A program made the position numbers and the translations under genes. From the NCBI GenBank assembly GCA_900767375.1, contig CAAFYX010000078.1:1-24858 (forward strand): a stretch of 24,858 bases of DNA, read 5' to 3'. This DNA is from Rikenellaceae bacterium. Lineage in GTDB: Bacteria > Bacteroidota > Bacteroidia > Bacteroidales > UBA932. Position 1 is the first letter of the stretch. Each line of letters opens with the position of its first letter. The notes below the pieces were generated by a model, which worked only from the letters and a program-made list of their open reading frames with translations, ran no database searches and was not told the origin of the DNA. Shown piece after piece: positions 1 to 8,974 of the stretch.

Positions 1-159
1 GAGGAAGGAGACATCGACGATGTGGTGGCCGTCGATGAAGGAGTTGAGCAGGCCGATGGTGGCGTCCTTGAACTGTTCGGTGCCGAAGATGCGCTTGAAT
101 GCGGTGTCGACGGTGGCGTCGGCGAAGACCGTGGTGATGATGTCGTTATTCTGAGTCAT
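1..159 (-). CDS. Rpn-family (PDDEXK_2) nuclease/putative transposase, N-terminal part only
   Basis: The first 53 codons read on the minus strand from ATG 159-157; the rest lies outside the window. The visible protein contains DTAFKRIFG, followed by a KDATIGLLNSF-like helix and ending in IVDVSFL. This matches the start of the PDDEXK_2 / Rpn recombination-promoting nuclease family, whose members usually begin with a 'D.aFK.iFg...nk..li.fLN' segment. Family members are about 280-320 aa, are nucleases with a PD-(D/E)XK fold, and are often multi-copy in Bacteroidales. The catalytic residues are beyond the window, so activity cannot be judged. The gene diverges from the operon starting at 385. An 8-bp inverted repeat lies directly in front of the start codon. 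Confidence 0.8.
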   Translation of the reverse strand, partial: MTQNNDIITTVFADATVDTAFKRIFGTEQFKDATIGLLNSFIDGHHIVDVSFL

Positions 160-160
160 A

Positions 161-182
161 GCAGTAATGATTTGATTACTGC
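161..182. promoter_or_regulatory. 8-bp inverted repeat at the start of the Rpn-type gene (possible operator)
   Basis: GCAGTAAT (161-168), six bases, ATTACTGC (175-182): a perfect dyad touching the inner edge of the proposed -7 box and ending one base before the start codon. Its position fits an operator or a leader hairpin that would block translation. No regulator gene is visible nearby. Confidence 0.45.
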
Positions 183-213
183 AAAGTTCCGGACAGTTAT
201 CCGTTTACTCAAA
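182..213 (-). promoter_or_regulatory. Probable Bacteroidota promoter for the Rpn-type gene
   Basis: Read on the minus strand, TTTG (213-210) is followed after exactly 20 bases by GAACTTTG (189-182). The Bacteroidota consensus is TTTG, about 19 bases, then TAnnTTTG, so there is one mismatch in the -7 box. The start of transcription would fall near 175, leaving a leader of under 20 nt before ATG 159. Confidence 0.5.
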
Positions 214-282
214 AAGAACACGGATAATGTTTAAAATCGTCGTTTGAAGTGTGCGGGAGGCTGATTCTCAGACGATAAGATT

Positions 283-304
283 GCTGATTTTTTAAAAAAA
301 CAGC
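283..304. promoter_or_regulatory. AT-rich near-palindrome upstream of the surface-protein operon
   Basis: GCTGATTTTTT is followed directly by AAAAAAACAGC: 11-bp arms with one mismatch and no loop. It lies 17 bp upstream of the -33 box at 322. It could be an UP-like A/T tract or a regulator site; no direct proof of either. Confidence 0.3.
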
Positions 305-321
305 GTTCTTAAAAACATTTA

Positions 322-353
322 TTTGTGGGATTGTAAAACTATATCTATTTTTG
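322..353 (+). promoter_or_regulatory. Bacteroidota sigma-ABfr-type promoter of the five-gene operon
   Basis: TTTG at 322-325, a 20-base spacer, and TATTTTTG at 346-353, an exact match to TAnnTTTG. The expected transcription start is near 360. This supports GTG 385 rather than GTG 367 as the first start codon, because 367 would leave almost no leader. Confidence 0.75.
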
Positions 354-384
354 CGCACTTTTATTTGTGCAAAATATAATAACT

Positions 385-942
385 GTGAAAAAGTGCGTAT
401 TAATTGTGCTGTTGGCACTGCTGTCATTCAGCGTGTCAGCTCAGAGATTTTCCATCAGTACTAATGTTGTCGATCTGGCCAGCTACGGGACTTTGAACGT
501 AGAGGGCGGGTATTCTCTTGCCCAGCATGTTTCTGTCATCGCGGGGTTGAGGTACAATCCTTGGGATTTCAGCAAGGAGGACAAGGACGTCTTCAAGAAC
601 CTCTTCGCCGGTTATGCCGGGGTCAGGTACTGGCCTTGGTACACTAACGCCGGCCTGTGGTTCCAGGCCAAGGGGCAGTATGCCGACTATTCCATCACAG
701 GCACCTGGCGCCATGCCCTCGAGGAGGGCCGTGCTGCGGGTGTCGGTCTTGCCGCCGGTTACACCCTGATGCTCGCCCCTCACTTCAACGTCGAGCTCGG
801 CTTCGGCGGCTGGGCGGGCCGGTACTTCGAGCACAATGTCTATGAGTGCTCCGACTGCCTGAGGCTTCGCGAGAGCGAGTCGGGTCCCGGTGGATTCGTC
901 AAGTTCGACAATATCGCTGTTTCCCTAACTTACGTCTTCTGA
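385..942 (+). CDS. DUF3575-type outer-membrane beta-barrel protein
   Basis: A 185-aa exported protein beginning at GTG 385 (MKKCVLIVLLALLSFSVSA, then QRFS), a standard type I signal peptide. An in-frame GTG at 367 would add six residues, but it sits almost on the predicted transcription start. The mature part alternates polar and hydrophobic residues and is rich in aromatic residues and Gly (ISTNVVDL, GLRYNPW, GVRYWPW, GLAAGYTLML), and ends in LTYVF, the C-terminal aromatic signature of an outer-membrane barrel. In Bacteroidota, DUF3575 proteins are small barrels often encoded beside OmpA-like proteins in fimbrial or surface-structure loci. The next gene starts 2 bp after its stop, so the two are surely co-transcribed. 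The exact function is unknown; an outer-membrane anchor or assembly partner for the downstream lipoproteins is an inference. Confidence 0.8.
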   Translation: MKKCVLIVLLALLSFSVSAQRFSISTNVVDLASYGTLNVEGGYSLAQHVSVIAGLRYNPWDFSKEDKDVFKNLFAGYAGVRYWPWYTNAGLWFQAKGQYADYSITGTWRHALEEGRAAGVGLAAGYTLMLAPHFNVELGFGGWAGRYFEHNVYECSDCLRLRESESGPGGFVKFDNIAVSLTYVF

Positions 943-944
943 TT

Positions 945-2954
945 ATGCTTGAATTCACAAAAAGGAAAGACTTCTGCCTCCTGACGGCGGCAGTGGTCGT
1001 AATGATGGGCTCCCTTATCGCCTGTGGCCCTCAGAAGAAGCTTTCCACGATGGAGAAGGAAGGACCCGCCGAGGTCCTCAATCTGGCTCCTACCGAGTCC
1101 ACCCTTCCTACTATCTCCATCCCGAAGATAAATCGCGACACCCTGACCATCAAGGATGACGATGGAGCGGAATACCTGGTCATGAAGGCCATCAGAGATG
1201 ACTACAGCGGTGAGATGGTCGCTTCCGAAGTGCTCAACGCGGCGGTGGTGACAGCCCGTTTCAGAAACATCGCAGAGCGTAACGGCAAGGTCAACATCGC
1301 TTTCCAGATTGTAGTGCCTGAGAGCATGCAGGACAGCAAGTGGCAGCTCAGGTTCTATCCGGACATGTTCTATCTCGAGGACAGCGTCAGGCTCGATCCT
1401 GTCATCATCACAGGAGCCGCCTACCGCAAGGCCCAGCTCAGGGGATACGAGCAGTACCAGAGGTTCATCGATTCCATCATCAATGACTCCACTGTGTTCA
1501 TCAACTACTTTTTCCTCGACATTTTCCTCAGGAGGAACATCCCTGAGCTCTATGCGTTCAAGACCGACTCGTCCTATGTCAGCGACGAGCAGTTCCAGTC
1601 AGTGTTCGGCGTGAGCGAGCAGGAGGCTGTGGAGCACTATACCCGCGGCGCCGCCGTGGACCGCAACGAGCGCCGCAAGGCACGCGCTCCCAAGATGTTC
1701 GAGAAGTATGTCAAGGCTCCTATCGTGACCGAGGGCATCCGTCTCGACACTGTCATCCAGGCCGGCAACGGCGACTTCATCTACAACTACGTGCAGACCA
1801 TCAACACCCAGCCGAAGCTGAAGAAGGTCGAGGTGGTCCTCTCAGGCGAGATCTACGAGCAGGACGAAGTCGTGTTCGACATCCCTCGCGGGGACGCCCT
1901 GACATTCTACATCAGCTCCCTTTCCGAGTTCACCGATTATAAGGAGCGGTACCTGAAGAAGGTCATCGAGCGCCAGGTCGAGGCCAATACCACCAGCTAC
2001 GTCGAGTTCGAGACCGGCAAGAGCCAGGTTCGCGAGGACCTCGGCAACAATGCCGAAGAGATCGCCCGCATCAAGGGCAACCTCTCCGACCTCATGAACA
2101 ACGCGACCTTCGACCTTGACTCCATCATCGTCAGCGCATACGCTTCTCCGGAGGGCACCGTGGCGTTCAACCAGAAGCTCTCCCAGAGCAGAAGTGACGC
2201 CATCTCCAAGTACTTCAACGACTATATGAAGGTATACCAGAAGGAGATCGACGCGCAGAAGGGCTTCTCAGTGGATGAGAGCGGCCGCATTGTCAAGGAA
2301 GCTGCGGTCAGGATCCCGTTCATCAGCAGCAGCTACGGTGAGAACTGGGAGATGCTCGACTTCCTCGTCGCGGGCGACCGCAATATGACAGAGGAGGAGA
2401 AGGACCTCTACTCTTCGCTCAAGGGAGTGACCGACCTCGACAAGAGGGAGACCTCGATGCGCTCAAGCTCATACTACGGCTATATGCTTGACAACCTTTA
2501 CCCTCGTCTGAGAACAGTCCGCTTCAACTTCTACCTCCATCGCAAGGGTATGGTCAAGGACACTGTCCAGACCACCGTCCTCGACAGCACATATCTCCGT
2601 GGTGTCCAGGCCCTTCAGGACAGGGAGTATGAAGAGGCGCTCAAGTACCTCGGACCTTATGCCGACTTCAACACCGCCGTCGCTTATGTGGCCCTGGAGA
2701 GGAACACCAGCGCTCTGCTGATCCTCGAGACGCTCGAGAGGACTGCCGATGTGAACTACCTGCTTGCTGTGGTCTACAGCCGCACGGGTGACGTGGAGAA
2801 GGCTGTGAACTGCTACCTCCAGTCCACGAAGCAGAACCCTGCTTACGTCCACAGAGGGAATCTCGACCCTGAGATCGCCATACTCATCAAGACCTATGAC
2901 CTGAACAGTTTTGATGACGATTACGAAGAAGAATTACAAAGTTTTTATCTATAA
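945..2954 (+). CDS. OmpA-like lipoprotein with C-terminal TPR region
   Basis: A 669-aa protein. ATG 945 is preferred over upstream in-frame starts because it opens directly on a lipoprotein signal with lipobox LIAC and Cys27, and sits 2 bp after the preceding stop. Residues about 75-350 form an uncharacterised region including RNIAERNGKVNIAFQIVVP. An OmpA C-like domain runs from about 353 (VEFETGKSQV) through AYASPEG near 400 and NQKLSQSRSDAISKYF, with a long insertion before its last strand (RTVRFNFYLHRKG, about 525). A TPR-like tail follows at about 550-655 (LQDREYEEAL, VYSRTGDVEKAVNCYLQ). The ASPEG form lacks the Asp found in classic GHTD peptidoglycan-binding OmpA domains, so peptidoglycan binding is doubtful. 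Similar proteins accompany DUF3575 genes in Bacteroidales surface loci. Likely an outer-membrane or periplasmic scaffold; exact role unknown. Confidence 0.75.
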   Translation: MLEFTKRKDFCLLTAAVVVMMGSLIACGPQKKLSTMEKEGPAEVLNLAPTESTLPTISIPKINRDTLTIKDDDGAEYLVMKAIRDDYSGEMVASEVLNAAVVTARFRNIAERNGKVNIAFQIVVPESMQDSKWQLRFYPDMFYLEDSVRLDPVIITGAAYRKAQLRGYEQYQRFIDSIINDSTVFINYFFLDIFLRRNIPELYAFKTDSSYVSDEQFQSVFGVSEQEAVEHYTRGAAVDRNERRKARAPKMFEKYVKAPIVTEGIRLDTVIQAGNGDFIYNYVQTINTQPKLKKVEVVLSGEIYEQDEVVFDIPRGDALTFYISSLSEFTDYKERYLKKVIERQVEANTTSYVEFETGKSQVREDLGNNAEEIARIKGNLSDLMNNATFDLDSIIVSAYASPEGTVAFNQKLSQSRSDAISKYFNDYMKVYQKEIDAQKGFSVDESGRIVKEAAVRIPFISSSYGENWEMLDFLVAGDRNMTEEEKDLYSSLKGVTDLDKRETSMRSSSYYGYMLDNLYPRLRTVRFNFYLHRKGMVKDTVQTTVLDSTYLRGVQALQDREYEEALKYLGPYADFNTAVAYVALERNTSALLILETLERTADVNYLLAVVYSRTGDVEKAVNCYLQSTKQNPAYVHRGNLDPEIAILIKTYDLNSFDDDYEEELQSFYL

Positions 2955-2969
2955 TCCTTACTTAAAAAT

Positions 2970-5900
2970 ATGAAACGTTTGTTTCTTGCAACCATCAGTG
3001 TTGTCCTGCTCCTGACAGGATGCTACAAAGATGATATATGGCAGATGCACAAGGAGATAGAGTCTCTGAGGGATGTCAAGCTCGCTTCGCTGGCGGAGCA
3101 GGCTGAGAGGATGAAGGTCTCCATCGCCGATCTTGACGGCATGGAGTCCTCCCTCCAGGAGCTCATTGCCGCCCTGGCCGGCTCCGAGGCATCGGCTGAG
3201 AATGATATAGCCGCAATCCGTGAGAAGATCACCGCTTTCGAGAATTCATCCATGACAGGCATCGATGCCGCAGCGGCTGAATTCCTTGCAAGCATCAAGG
3301 ACCTCGATGCTGCCGTCCAGGTCGAGGCCGGCGCCATAGCCGCCCTCGCTGCCGTCCTTGAGGAGGACGGCAATGCCATCAGTGCCGGGATCGAGGCTCT
3401 CAAGGCTTATATCGATGATAATTTCGCCAAAAGGGACCGCTTCGAAGGTACCTTCGGCACCATGGAGATCCAGAATGCCATAATCGAGGACATAGAGAAT
3501 ATCAAGTATCATATAAAGATGCTTACCGCATCGGCCGATGAGCTCGACCAGATGCTCAAGGATATGATCACCGGCTCCATCGCTGATTTCAGAGAGTCTT
3601 TCTCCGGAAAGATCCAGGAGGAGGCCGGCGCCATTCTGGACGCATTCGGCGCAGCCCTCTCCGACATGGAGGCCTCCCTTGCCGAGTCCGGCGCTGAGGC
3701 TGTCCAGAATGCAGTGGAGGAGTGCGAGACTTCTGTCATGGCCTGGCTCAACTCCAGGCTTGACGATTACTACAAGGTGGCCGAGGCCGAGGCTCAGATC
3801 GAAGCCTGCGGCCTCCTCCTTGGAGATGTTCCTGAGGGCAAGACCCTTCAGGGCGAGATAGACCTTGCCACCTCGGATCTTGAAAGTGTCAAGGAAGCAG
3901 TCAACGGCATATATGCACAGGCCATCGAGGATGCTGTCAAGGAGCACGGTGGCAAGATATCGGAGGAGATAGACGGGCAGATCACTGACCTTCGTCAGAA
4001 CGTGATCGCTCCCGTGACCTCGAAGGTGGAGCCGCTCAAGTCCCGCTTCGACGAGCTCTGGCAGTCATTGGGCAAGCTTGAGGACAGCATCAAGTCTGCC
4101 GAGGGGCAGAGGGAGGCCATAAGCGCATCCATCGCCATCCTCGACGAGCTCGACACGACTCTGAAGGACTATGTCGAGTCCGCCAAGTCCAAGCTCTCAG
4201 ACACTGACGAAGACAACTACAACACGCTCAAGGGGCTCATCGATGCGCTTGACGCCATTATCAACGGAGACGACGAGGACTCGCTCCCTTCCCGGATCGC
4301 AGCACTGCGGGCCTACGTCGGGTCCATCCCCGACGGGTCTGATGCCACCGACGTGGCCACATGGATCAGCACCACATTGTCCACTCTCGAGGAGCAGTTC
4401 CTAGCCGTATCCAAGATAACGGAGATCGATGATATCATCGATGTGCTCAAGGACAGCCTCGACAGGCAGGATACCCGCATCGGACAGCTCGAGAAAGACC
4501 TCGAGGGTCTCATCGCGTCCGGTGAAGCCACCATCAAGGGATGGGTGGACACCAAGGCCAAGGCTACCGGCTACTACACCGCCGGTGAGATCGAAGGCCT
4601 GCTCGAAGCATTCGAGAAAGAGATAACTTCATATTTCAAGGACGGTGACGAGGAGCTCCAGAAGCGGATCGACGAAGTCTCCGATGAACTTGACAAGCAG
4701 AAGACAGCTCTTGTCGCAGCCTATACAAAGGCTATCGAGGACGCCATTGGACGTGAAAAAGGCACGGTGACCGGCGCCATCGCCGAACAGTTCAGCACAT
4801 CCAACAACCTGCTCGAAGGGCTCATCAGCAAGTCCTCCTCTCTCAAGGGGGAGGTGGATGGACTCCGTCAGGAACTGGACGGCTATCTCAATGACGTGGA
4901 TGCTATCGAGTCTGCCCTCTCCACTCTGAAGGCCTTCCTTTCTGCCGAGGGATATTCTTCTCTTCTCGCCATCGTGGACAAGATAGGGAAAGACCTTGAT
5001 GGCGTATCCAAGAAATATGCGACAAAGGAAGATCTGAAGACCGTTTCAGAATATGTGAACGGTCCTCTCAAGACGGACGTGGAAAAGATTGCTGACCTCG
5101 TCAAGAGGCTTGGGAAGGTGAACGGCACGCTTGAGACCGTAGGCGATTTCCTCACCGGTTTCGACTCTGCCGACGGCACCCTCAAGCAGCAGGTCGCAGC
5201 CATCCAGAGCAGTGTATCCGCCCTCAAGCAGGTGGTGGACGGCACTGATAGCGTGCCGGGACTCCAGGAGCAGATCGAAGCTATCCTTGTGGCGCTCTAC
5301 GGCGAGTCCATGGACGAGGATGACCCTTCTGAGGACAGCATTATGGGCATGCTCAAGCATGCGGCTGCCGTTCTGGCTGCCGAGCAGCTCTCATCCATCA
5401 CCTATGTGCCTTCTTATCTGGACCAGAAGGAGGCCCTCTCCGCCAACGCCGAGGGCACCTATTTCGCCCAGTTCAAGTTCATGCTCAAGCCTGCCGGCAT
5501 AGCTGACCTCGTCGACACCAATCCTGAGTTCTTCACCATGATGTTCATGTCATACGATGACGGCCGCATGTATGCGTTCGAACGGCAGGAGATCAGTGTG
5601 GACAGCGACGGCAGCCTCACCGTTGTCGTCTCTGAGTCCGTACACACCGACGTCCTGGAAAGCGGTGCCTGCGCAGCCCTGTTCTATGAGAACTATGACG
5701 ATGAGGGTGTCGTGGTGTCCAGCTTCACCAGCAAGTTCATCCCATTGATCGTGGCCACTACTTCCGGCACAGGAAGGATACCTGCATCCAATACCAATCT
5801 TATTTTCCCTGCAACCGGCGGATCCATCACAATCACAGTGGGCGATGCGGAGACCGGCAAGTTCTGGCTTGTGCATGACCAGAATGTCGATGACACTCTT

Positions 5901-6173
5901 ATCCCTGCCTGGTACAAGATCACGGAACTGTTCTTCAGGAGCCTGTTCCCGGAGAACTGGATCCATGTCTCTCCGGATGAGCCATATGGCCCTGACATCA
6001 CCATGCCTTGGAGAAAGTACTATTCGGGTGAGACGGAGATCACCATTTCCGTCGACCCTAACACTTCCACCAAGCCAAGGGACGGCAAGCTCGTGTTCCG
6101 TATCATCACTCTGGACATTTCGCTTGAAAAGGACCTCGTCATAAACATTCACCAGGAAGGTATGGTCAAATAA
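2970..6173 (+). CDS. Giant coiled-coil lipoprotein, paralog 1 (with BACON-like tip)
   Basis: A 1067-aa lipoprotein with signal MKRLFLATISVVLLLTGC and Cys18 as lipidation site. Residues about 20-800 are almost continuous heptad-like helix rich in Ala, Glu, Asp, Leu and Ser, with no catalytic motif. Two copies of a module are visible: one from Trp259 with YY267-268, AEAQIEA and AIEDA at 318, and one from Trp525 with YY535-536, EIEGLLEAF and AIEDA at 588. A beta-rich domain starts near 808 (ITYVP) and ends near FIPL. Unlike its two paralogs, it carries about 125 extra residues (from NLIFPATGGSITITV, about 942, to INIHQEGM) that resemble a BACON or Ig-like domain. Automated tools may label it Smc-like because of the coiled coil, but there are no ATPase motifs. 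It lies 15 bp after the OmpA-like gene. I infer a surface stalk with a binding tip; function unknown. Confidence 0.75.
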   Translation: MKRLFLATISVVLLLTGCYKDDIWQMHKEIESLRDVKLASLAEQAERMKVSIADLDGMESSLQELIAALAGSEASAENDIAAIREKITAFENSSMTGIDAAAAEFLASIKDLDAAVQVEAGAIAALAAVLEEDGNAISAGIEALKAYIDDNFAKRDRFEGTFGTMEIQNAIIEDIENIKYHIKMLTASADELDQMLKDMITGSIADFRESFSGKIQEEAGAILDAFGAALSDMEASLAESGAEAVQNAVEECETSVMAWLNSRLDDYYKVAEAEAQIEACGLLLGDVPEGKTLQGEIDLATSDLESVKEAVNGIYAQAIEDAVKEHGGKISEEIDGQITDLRQNVIAPVTSKVEPLKSRFDELWQSLGKLEDSIKSAEGQREAISASIAILDELDTTLKDYVESAKSKLSDTDEDNYNTLKGLIDALDAIINGDDEDSLPSRIAALRAYVGSIPDGSDATDVATWISTTLSTLEEQFLAVSKITEIDDIIDVLKDSLDRQDTRIGQLEKDLEGLIASGEATIKGWVDTKAKATGYYTAGEIEGLLEAFEKEITSYFKDGDEELQKRIDEVSDELDKQKTALVAAYTKAIEDAIGREKGTVTGAIAEQFSTSNNLLEGLISKSSSLKGEVDGLRQELDGYLNDVDAIESALSTLKAFLSAEGYSSLLAIVDKIGKDLDGVSKKYATKEDLKTVSEYVNGPLKTDVEKIADLVKRLGKVNGTLETVGDFLTGFDSADGTLKQQVAAIQSSVSALKQVVDGTDSVPGLQEQIEAILVALYGESMDEDDPSEDSIMGMLKHAAAVLAAEQLSSITYVPSYLDQKEALSANAEGTYFAQFKFMLKPAGIADLVDTNPEFFTMMFMSYDDGRMYAFERQEISVDSDGSLTVVVSESVHTDVLESGACAALFYENYDDEGVVVSSFTSKFIPLIVATTSGTGRIPASNTNLIFPATGGSITITVGDAETGKFWLVHDQNVDDTLIPAWYKITELFFRSLFPENWIHVSPDEPYGPDITMPWRKYYSGETEITISVDPNTSTKPRDGKLVFRIITLDISLEKDLVINIHQEGMVK

Positions 6174-6185
6174 ACAACAGGAGTT

Positions 6186-8954
6186 ATGAAAAAGTTTTTC
6201 CATATATTAGTATTGTCATCACTTCTCCTTACCGGATGCTATGATGACCTGCGTGACCAGGAGCAGAGCAGACTGGCTGACCTCCGGGATGTGAAGATCG
6301 CATCCCTGGACACTCAGTTGCAGGAAATCATGTCTTCTGTCAACACTCTCTCCCAGCTCAGCTCGGAGATAGAGACCTATATAGACAATCTTCAGAAGGC
6401 CGGTGATGACCTCAAGTCCAGCCTCTCGGCACTCAATTCCGAGTTCGAGAGCACCAAGTCTGGGCTTCAGAACGACATAGACGGCTCCAAGGCCATGACC
6501 ATCGCCGAGTTTGAGAAGGTGAAGGCTGCGCTTGAAGCCAGAATATCCGATATCGATGCCGTAGTCTCCGCGCTCCAGGCGAAGAAAGCATCCCTCGACA
6601 GCAGGCTCGACCTGCTCCGCCAGCATGCTGACGATGATTTCGTCACCATGGACTGGGCGGAGGGCACCCTCGCCACGTTCGAGTCCCAGATGGCCCTGCA
6701 GGCTGATGTGGCCGGCATCAAGGCGTATGTCGACAAGCTCAGCGAGTCTCTTATCGCCGTTGAGAATGAGATCAATGAGATTCTGGGCGGCAAGCTCGCG
6801 GAGATTACCGTCTCTCTGGACGAGAACCTGAAGCGTGGAGTCGAAAAGCTCGCCCAGGACTACAAGTCCGTCATCGCTTCTCTGAGCGATGACGTGTCAG
6901 CCGCCTTCAGCGATGCTCTCGCCGCAGCCATCAGCGCGAGCGAGAGCAGCCTCGAGACCTGGGTCAGCGAGCAGCTTTCCGGCTATTATACGGTCGCCGA
7001 GGCCCGTGCCAAGCTCGAAGCATTCTCCACCCTCGTCGGCACCGTCCCTGAGGGGAAGGATATACAGTCGCAGATCGATGACCTTCTGGCTGCCATCGGC
7101 AGCACTGAGGAAGAGCTCACTGAAGCCTTTACCGCTGCCATCAATGCAGCTGTCGGGACGAGCGCATCCGACATGGAAAATGCCATCCTGGACAAGGTCA
7201 ACGAAGTCAAGTCCGAAGTCTCCGACCTCTCCGCCAGAGTTGAAACCCTCGAAGATGAACTGGCCGGGTTCTGGACCAGGCTGGGAGATCTCGAGTCCAA
7301 GGTAAACACCATCCGGGAGCAGCTCGATGCCATCAGCGTATCCATCAAGGTTCTCTCCGACCTGGACATAACCCTTGAAGAATACATCGAGGATCTCCAG
7401 AAAAGGCTCTCAGATGCGGACATCGAGAACTACGGCACCGTCAATGCTCTGATTGTGGCTCTCCAGGAGGAGGTGGACTCCCTGAAGGAGAGGCTGGACT
7501 CACTCGAGGATTATGTCGGCACCAGGCCTGACGGCACAGACAGCATCGTCGACTGGGTTATCGCTTCACGCAAGAGTGTAGAGGAGCAGATCAAGACGTA
7601 CAGCGCAGTCTCCCGCATCGAAACCATAAAAGAGGAGATTGAAGGTGAAATCGAGAGTGCCGGCATCTCCATCAGCGAGCTTGGCGCCTCCATCTCGACC
7701 AAGATCATGGAATCCAAGGAGACCATCGATGACTGGATCGACTCCCAGCTCACCGATTATCATGATCCATTGACAATCTTGAATGAGTTTGAAAAGGTCA
7801 GGATTTCCCTCAAGGCGGCCATCGATCCTAAGGACTCTGAGCTCGGGAGTAGCATCACAGACCTGGGCACTCAGCTCAGCGATGCTGTGGAGCAGTTCGG
7901 AAAGGACTATGCTGCAGCCATAGAGCAGGCCATCAATGACAATTCCGGTAAGGTCACTGAAATCATCGGAACCAAGGTGTCTGAGTCTGCTTTAAAGGTC
8001 AATGCTCTCAAAGAGCGTCTGGATGACATAGAGAAGGCAGTGGGCATCATCAAGGATGACCTCAAGGAGATCAAGGGAGACGTGTCTCAGATGAAGGGTG
8101 ATGTCTCCACCATCCAGACTTTTGTCAAGGATGCAGGATGTGAAAGCCTCCAGATTTTCGTGAATTACCTCATGGCTGAGCTCGCCAAGTGCGAAGCATC
8201 CTATGCTACCATCGCCCAGCTCGAGACCCTGAAGGAGGTCCTCTACGGGGACGGCAAGACCACCTTCGGCCTCAAGGGCAAGGTCGCGGAAATCAGCGAC
8301 CTTACGAAGCGCCTCGAAGCTGCGGAGTCGGCCGCAACCGGCCTTGAAACCTTCATAAAGGGATATTCCGGAAGCGACACCATCGCCGGCATTCTCGATG
8401 GCATCCGCTCTGACATCGACACCCTGCAGAAGGATGTGTTCGGAGATCCTGACAAAGGCACGGACGGCATCCAGACCCTCATCGACACCATGCTCAAGGC
8501 TCTCTACGGTGATACGATGGACAAGGAAACAGCTTCCGACGATAGTATCTACGGCCGTATATCCGCCCTCTCCAAAAAGCTGATATACAGTAACTTCAAT
8601 TCTCTGGAGTATATTCCTTTCTCAGAGAATGGCTGTGCGATCATAAAGGAAAAGAGCACCTGGCAGGTAAGCCTCGAGTTCATCATCCGTCCGGCCAGTC
8701 TCGCCTCCATCCTGAGTGAGGACAACTGCCAGCTTTATATCTATAATGTGGATGATGGCAGCTATTCGGAATTCGACACCTCTATTTCGGATGCTGACCC
8801 TGAAACCGGTACCTTTGTTGTCACCGGATCGGCCAAGAACGGTCATGGCACAGTCAAGCCTAACCTCAATTTCGCTGTACTCTACGTCGAAGCGGAGGAT
8901 GGCGAAGAGACTCTGAGTTTCACCAGCAGGTACATTCCTTTGGAAGTCCTTTAG
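6186..8954 (+). CDS. Giant coiled-coil lipoprotein, paralog 2
   Basis: A 922-aa lipoprotein (MKKFFHILVLSSLLLTGC, Cys18) starting 12 bp after paralog 1. It shares LRDVKIASLDTQL near the N terminus, Trp259 followed by YY267-268, TVAEARAKLEAF and VGTVPEG. A weaker second module starts at Trp517 (WIDSQLTDYH) with AIEQAINDNSGK. Helical content is very high up to about residue 800, including a Lys/Asp-rich stretch (KDDLKEIKGDVSQMKGDV). The C-terminal beta domain begins at LEYIP (about 807) and ends TSRYIPLEVL at the stop, so it lacks the BACON-like addition of paralog 1. The sequence LYGDTMDKETASDDSIYGRI before the tip matches LYGESMDEDDPSEDSI in paralog 1. Probably outer-membrane-anchored; no enzymatic motif seen. 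Confidence 0.75.
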   Translation: MKKFFHILVLSSLLLTGCYDDLRDQEQSRLADLRDVKIASLDTQLQEIMSSVNTLSQLSSEIETYIDNLQKAGDDLKSSLSALNSEFESTKSGLQNDIDGSKAMTIAEFEKVKAALEARISDIDAVVSALQAKKASLDSRLDLLRQHADDDFVTMDWAEGTLATFESQMALQADVAGIKAYVDKLSESLIAVENEINEILGGKLAEITVSLDENLKRGVEKLAQDYKSVIASLSDDVSAAFSDALAAAISASESSLETWVSEQLSGYYTVAEARAKLEAFSTLVGTVPEGKDIQSQIDDLLAAIGSTEEELTEAFTAAINAAVGTSASDMENAILDKVNEVKSEVSDLSARVETLEDELAGFWTRLGDLESKVNTIREQLDAISVSIKVLSDLDITLEEYIEDLQKRLSDADIENYGTVNALIVALQEEVDSLKERLDSLEDYVGTRPDGTDSIVDWVIASRKSVEEQIKTYSAVSRIETIKEEIEGEIESAGISISELGASISTKIMESKETIDDWIDSQLTDYHDPLTILNEFEKVRISLKAAIDPKDSELGSSITDLGTQLSDAVEQFGKDYAAAIEQAINDNSGKVTEIIGTKVSESALKVNALKERLDDIEKAVGIIKDDLKEIKGDVSQMKGDVSTIQTFVKDAGCESLQIFVNYLMAELAKCEASYATIAQLETLKEVLYGDGKTTFGLKGKVAEISDLTKRLEAAESAATGLETFIKGYSGSDTIAGILDGIRSDIDTLQKDVFGDPDKGTDGIQTLIDTMLKALYGDTMDKETASDDSIYGRISALSKKLIYSNFNSLEYIPFSENGCAIIKEKSTWQVSLEFIIRPASLASILSEDNCQLYIYNVDDGSYSEFDTSISDADPETGTFVVTGSAKNGHGTVKPNLNFAVLYVEAEDGEETLSFTSRYIPLEVL

Positions 8955-8974
8955 AACAAACACTCTCCAACAAG

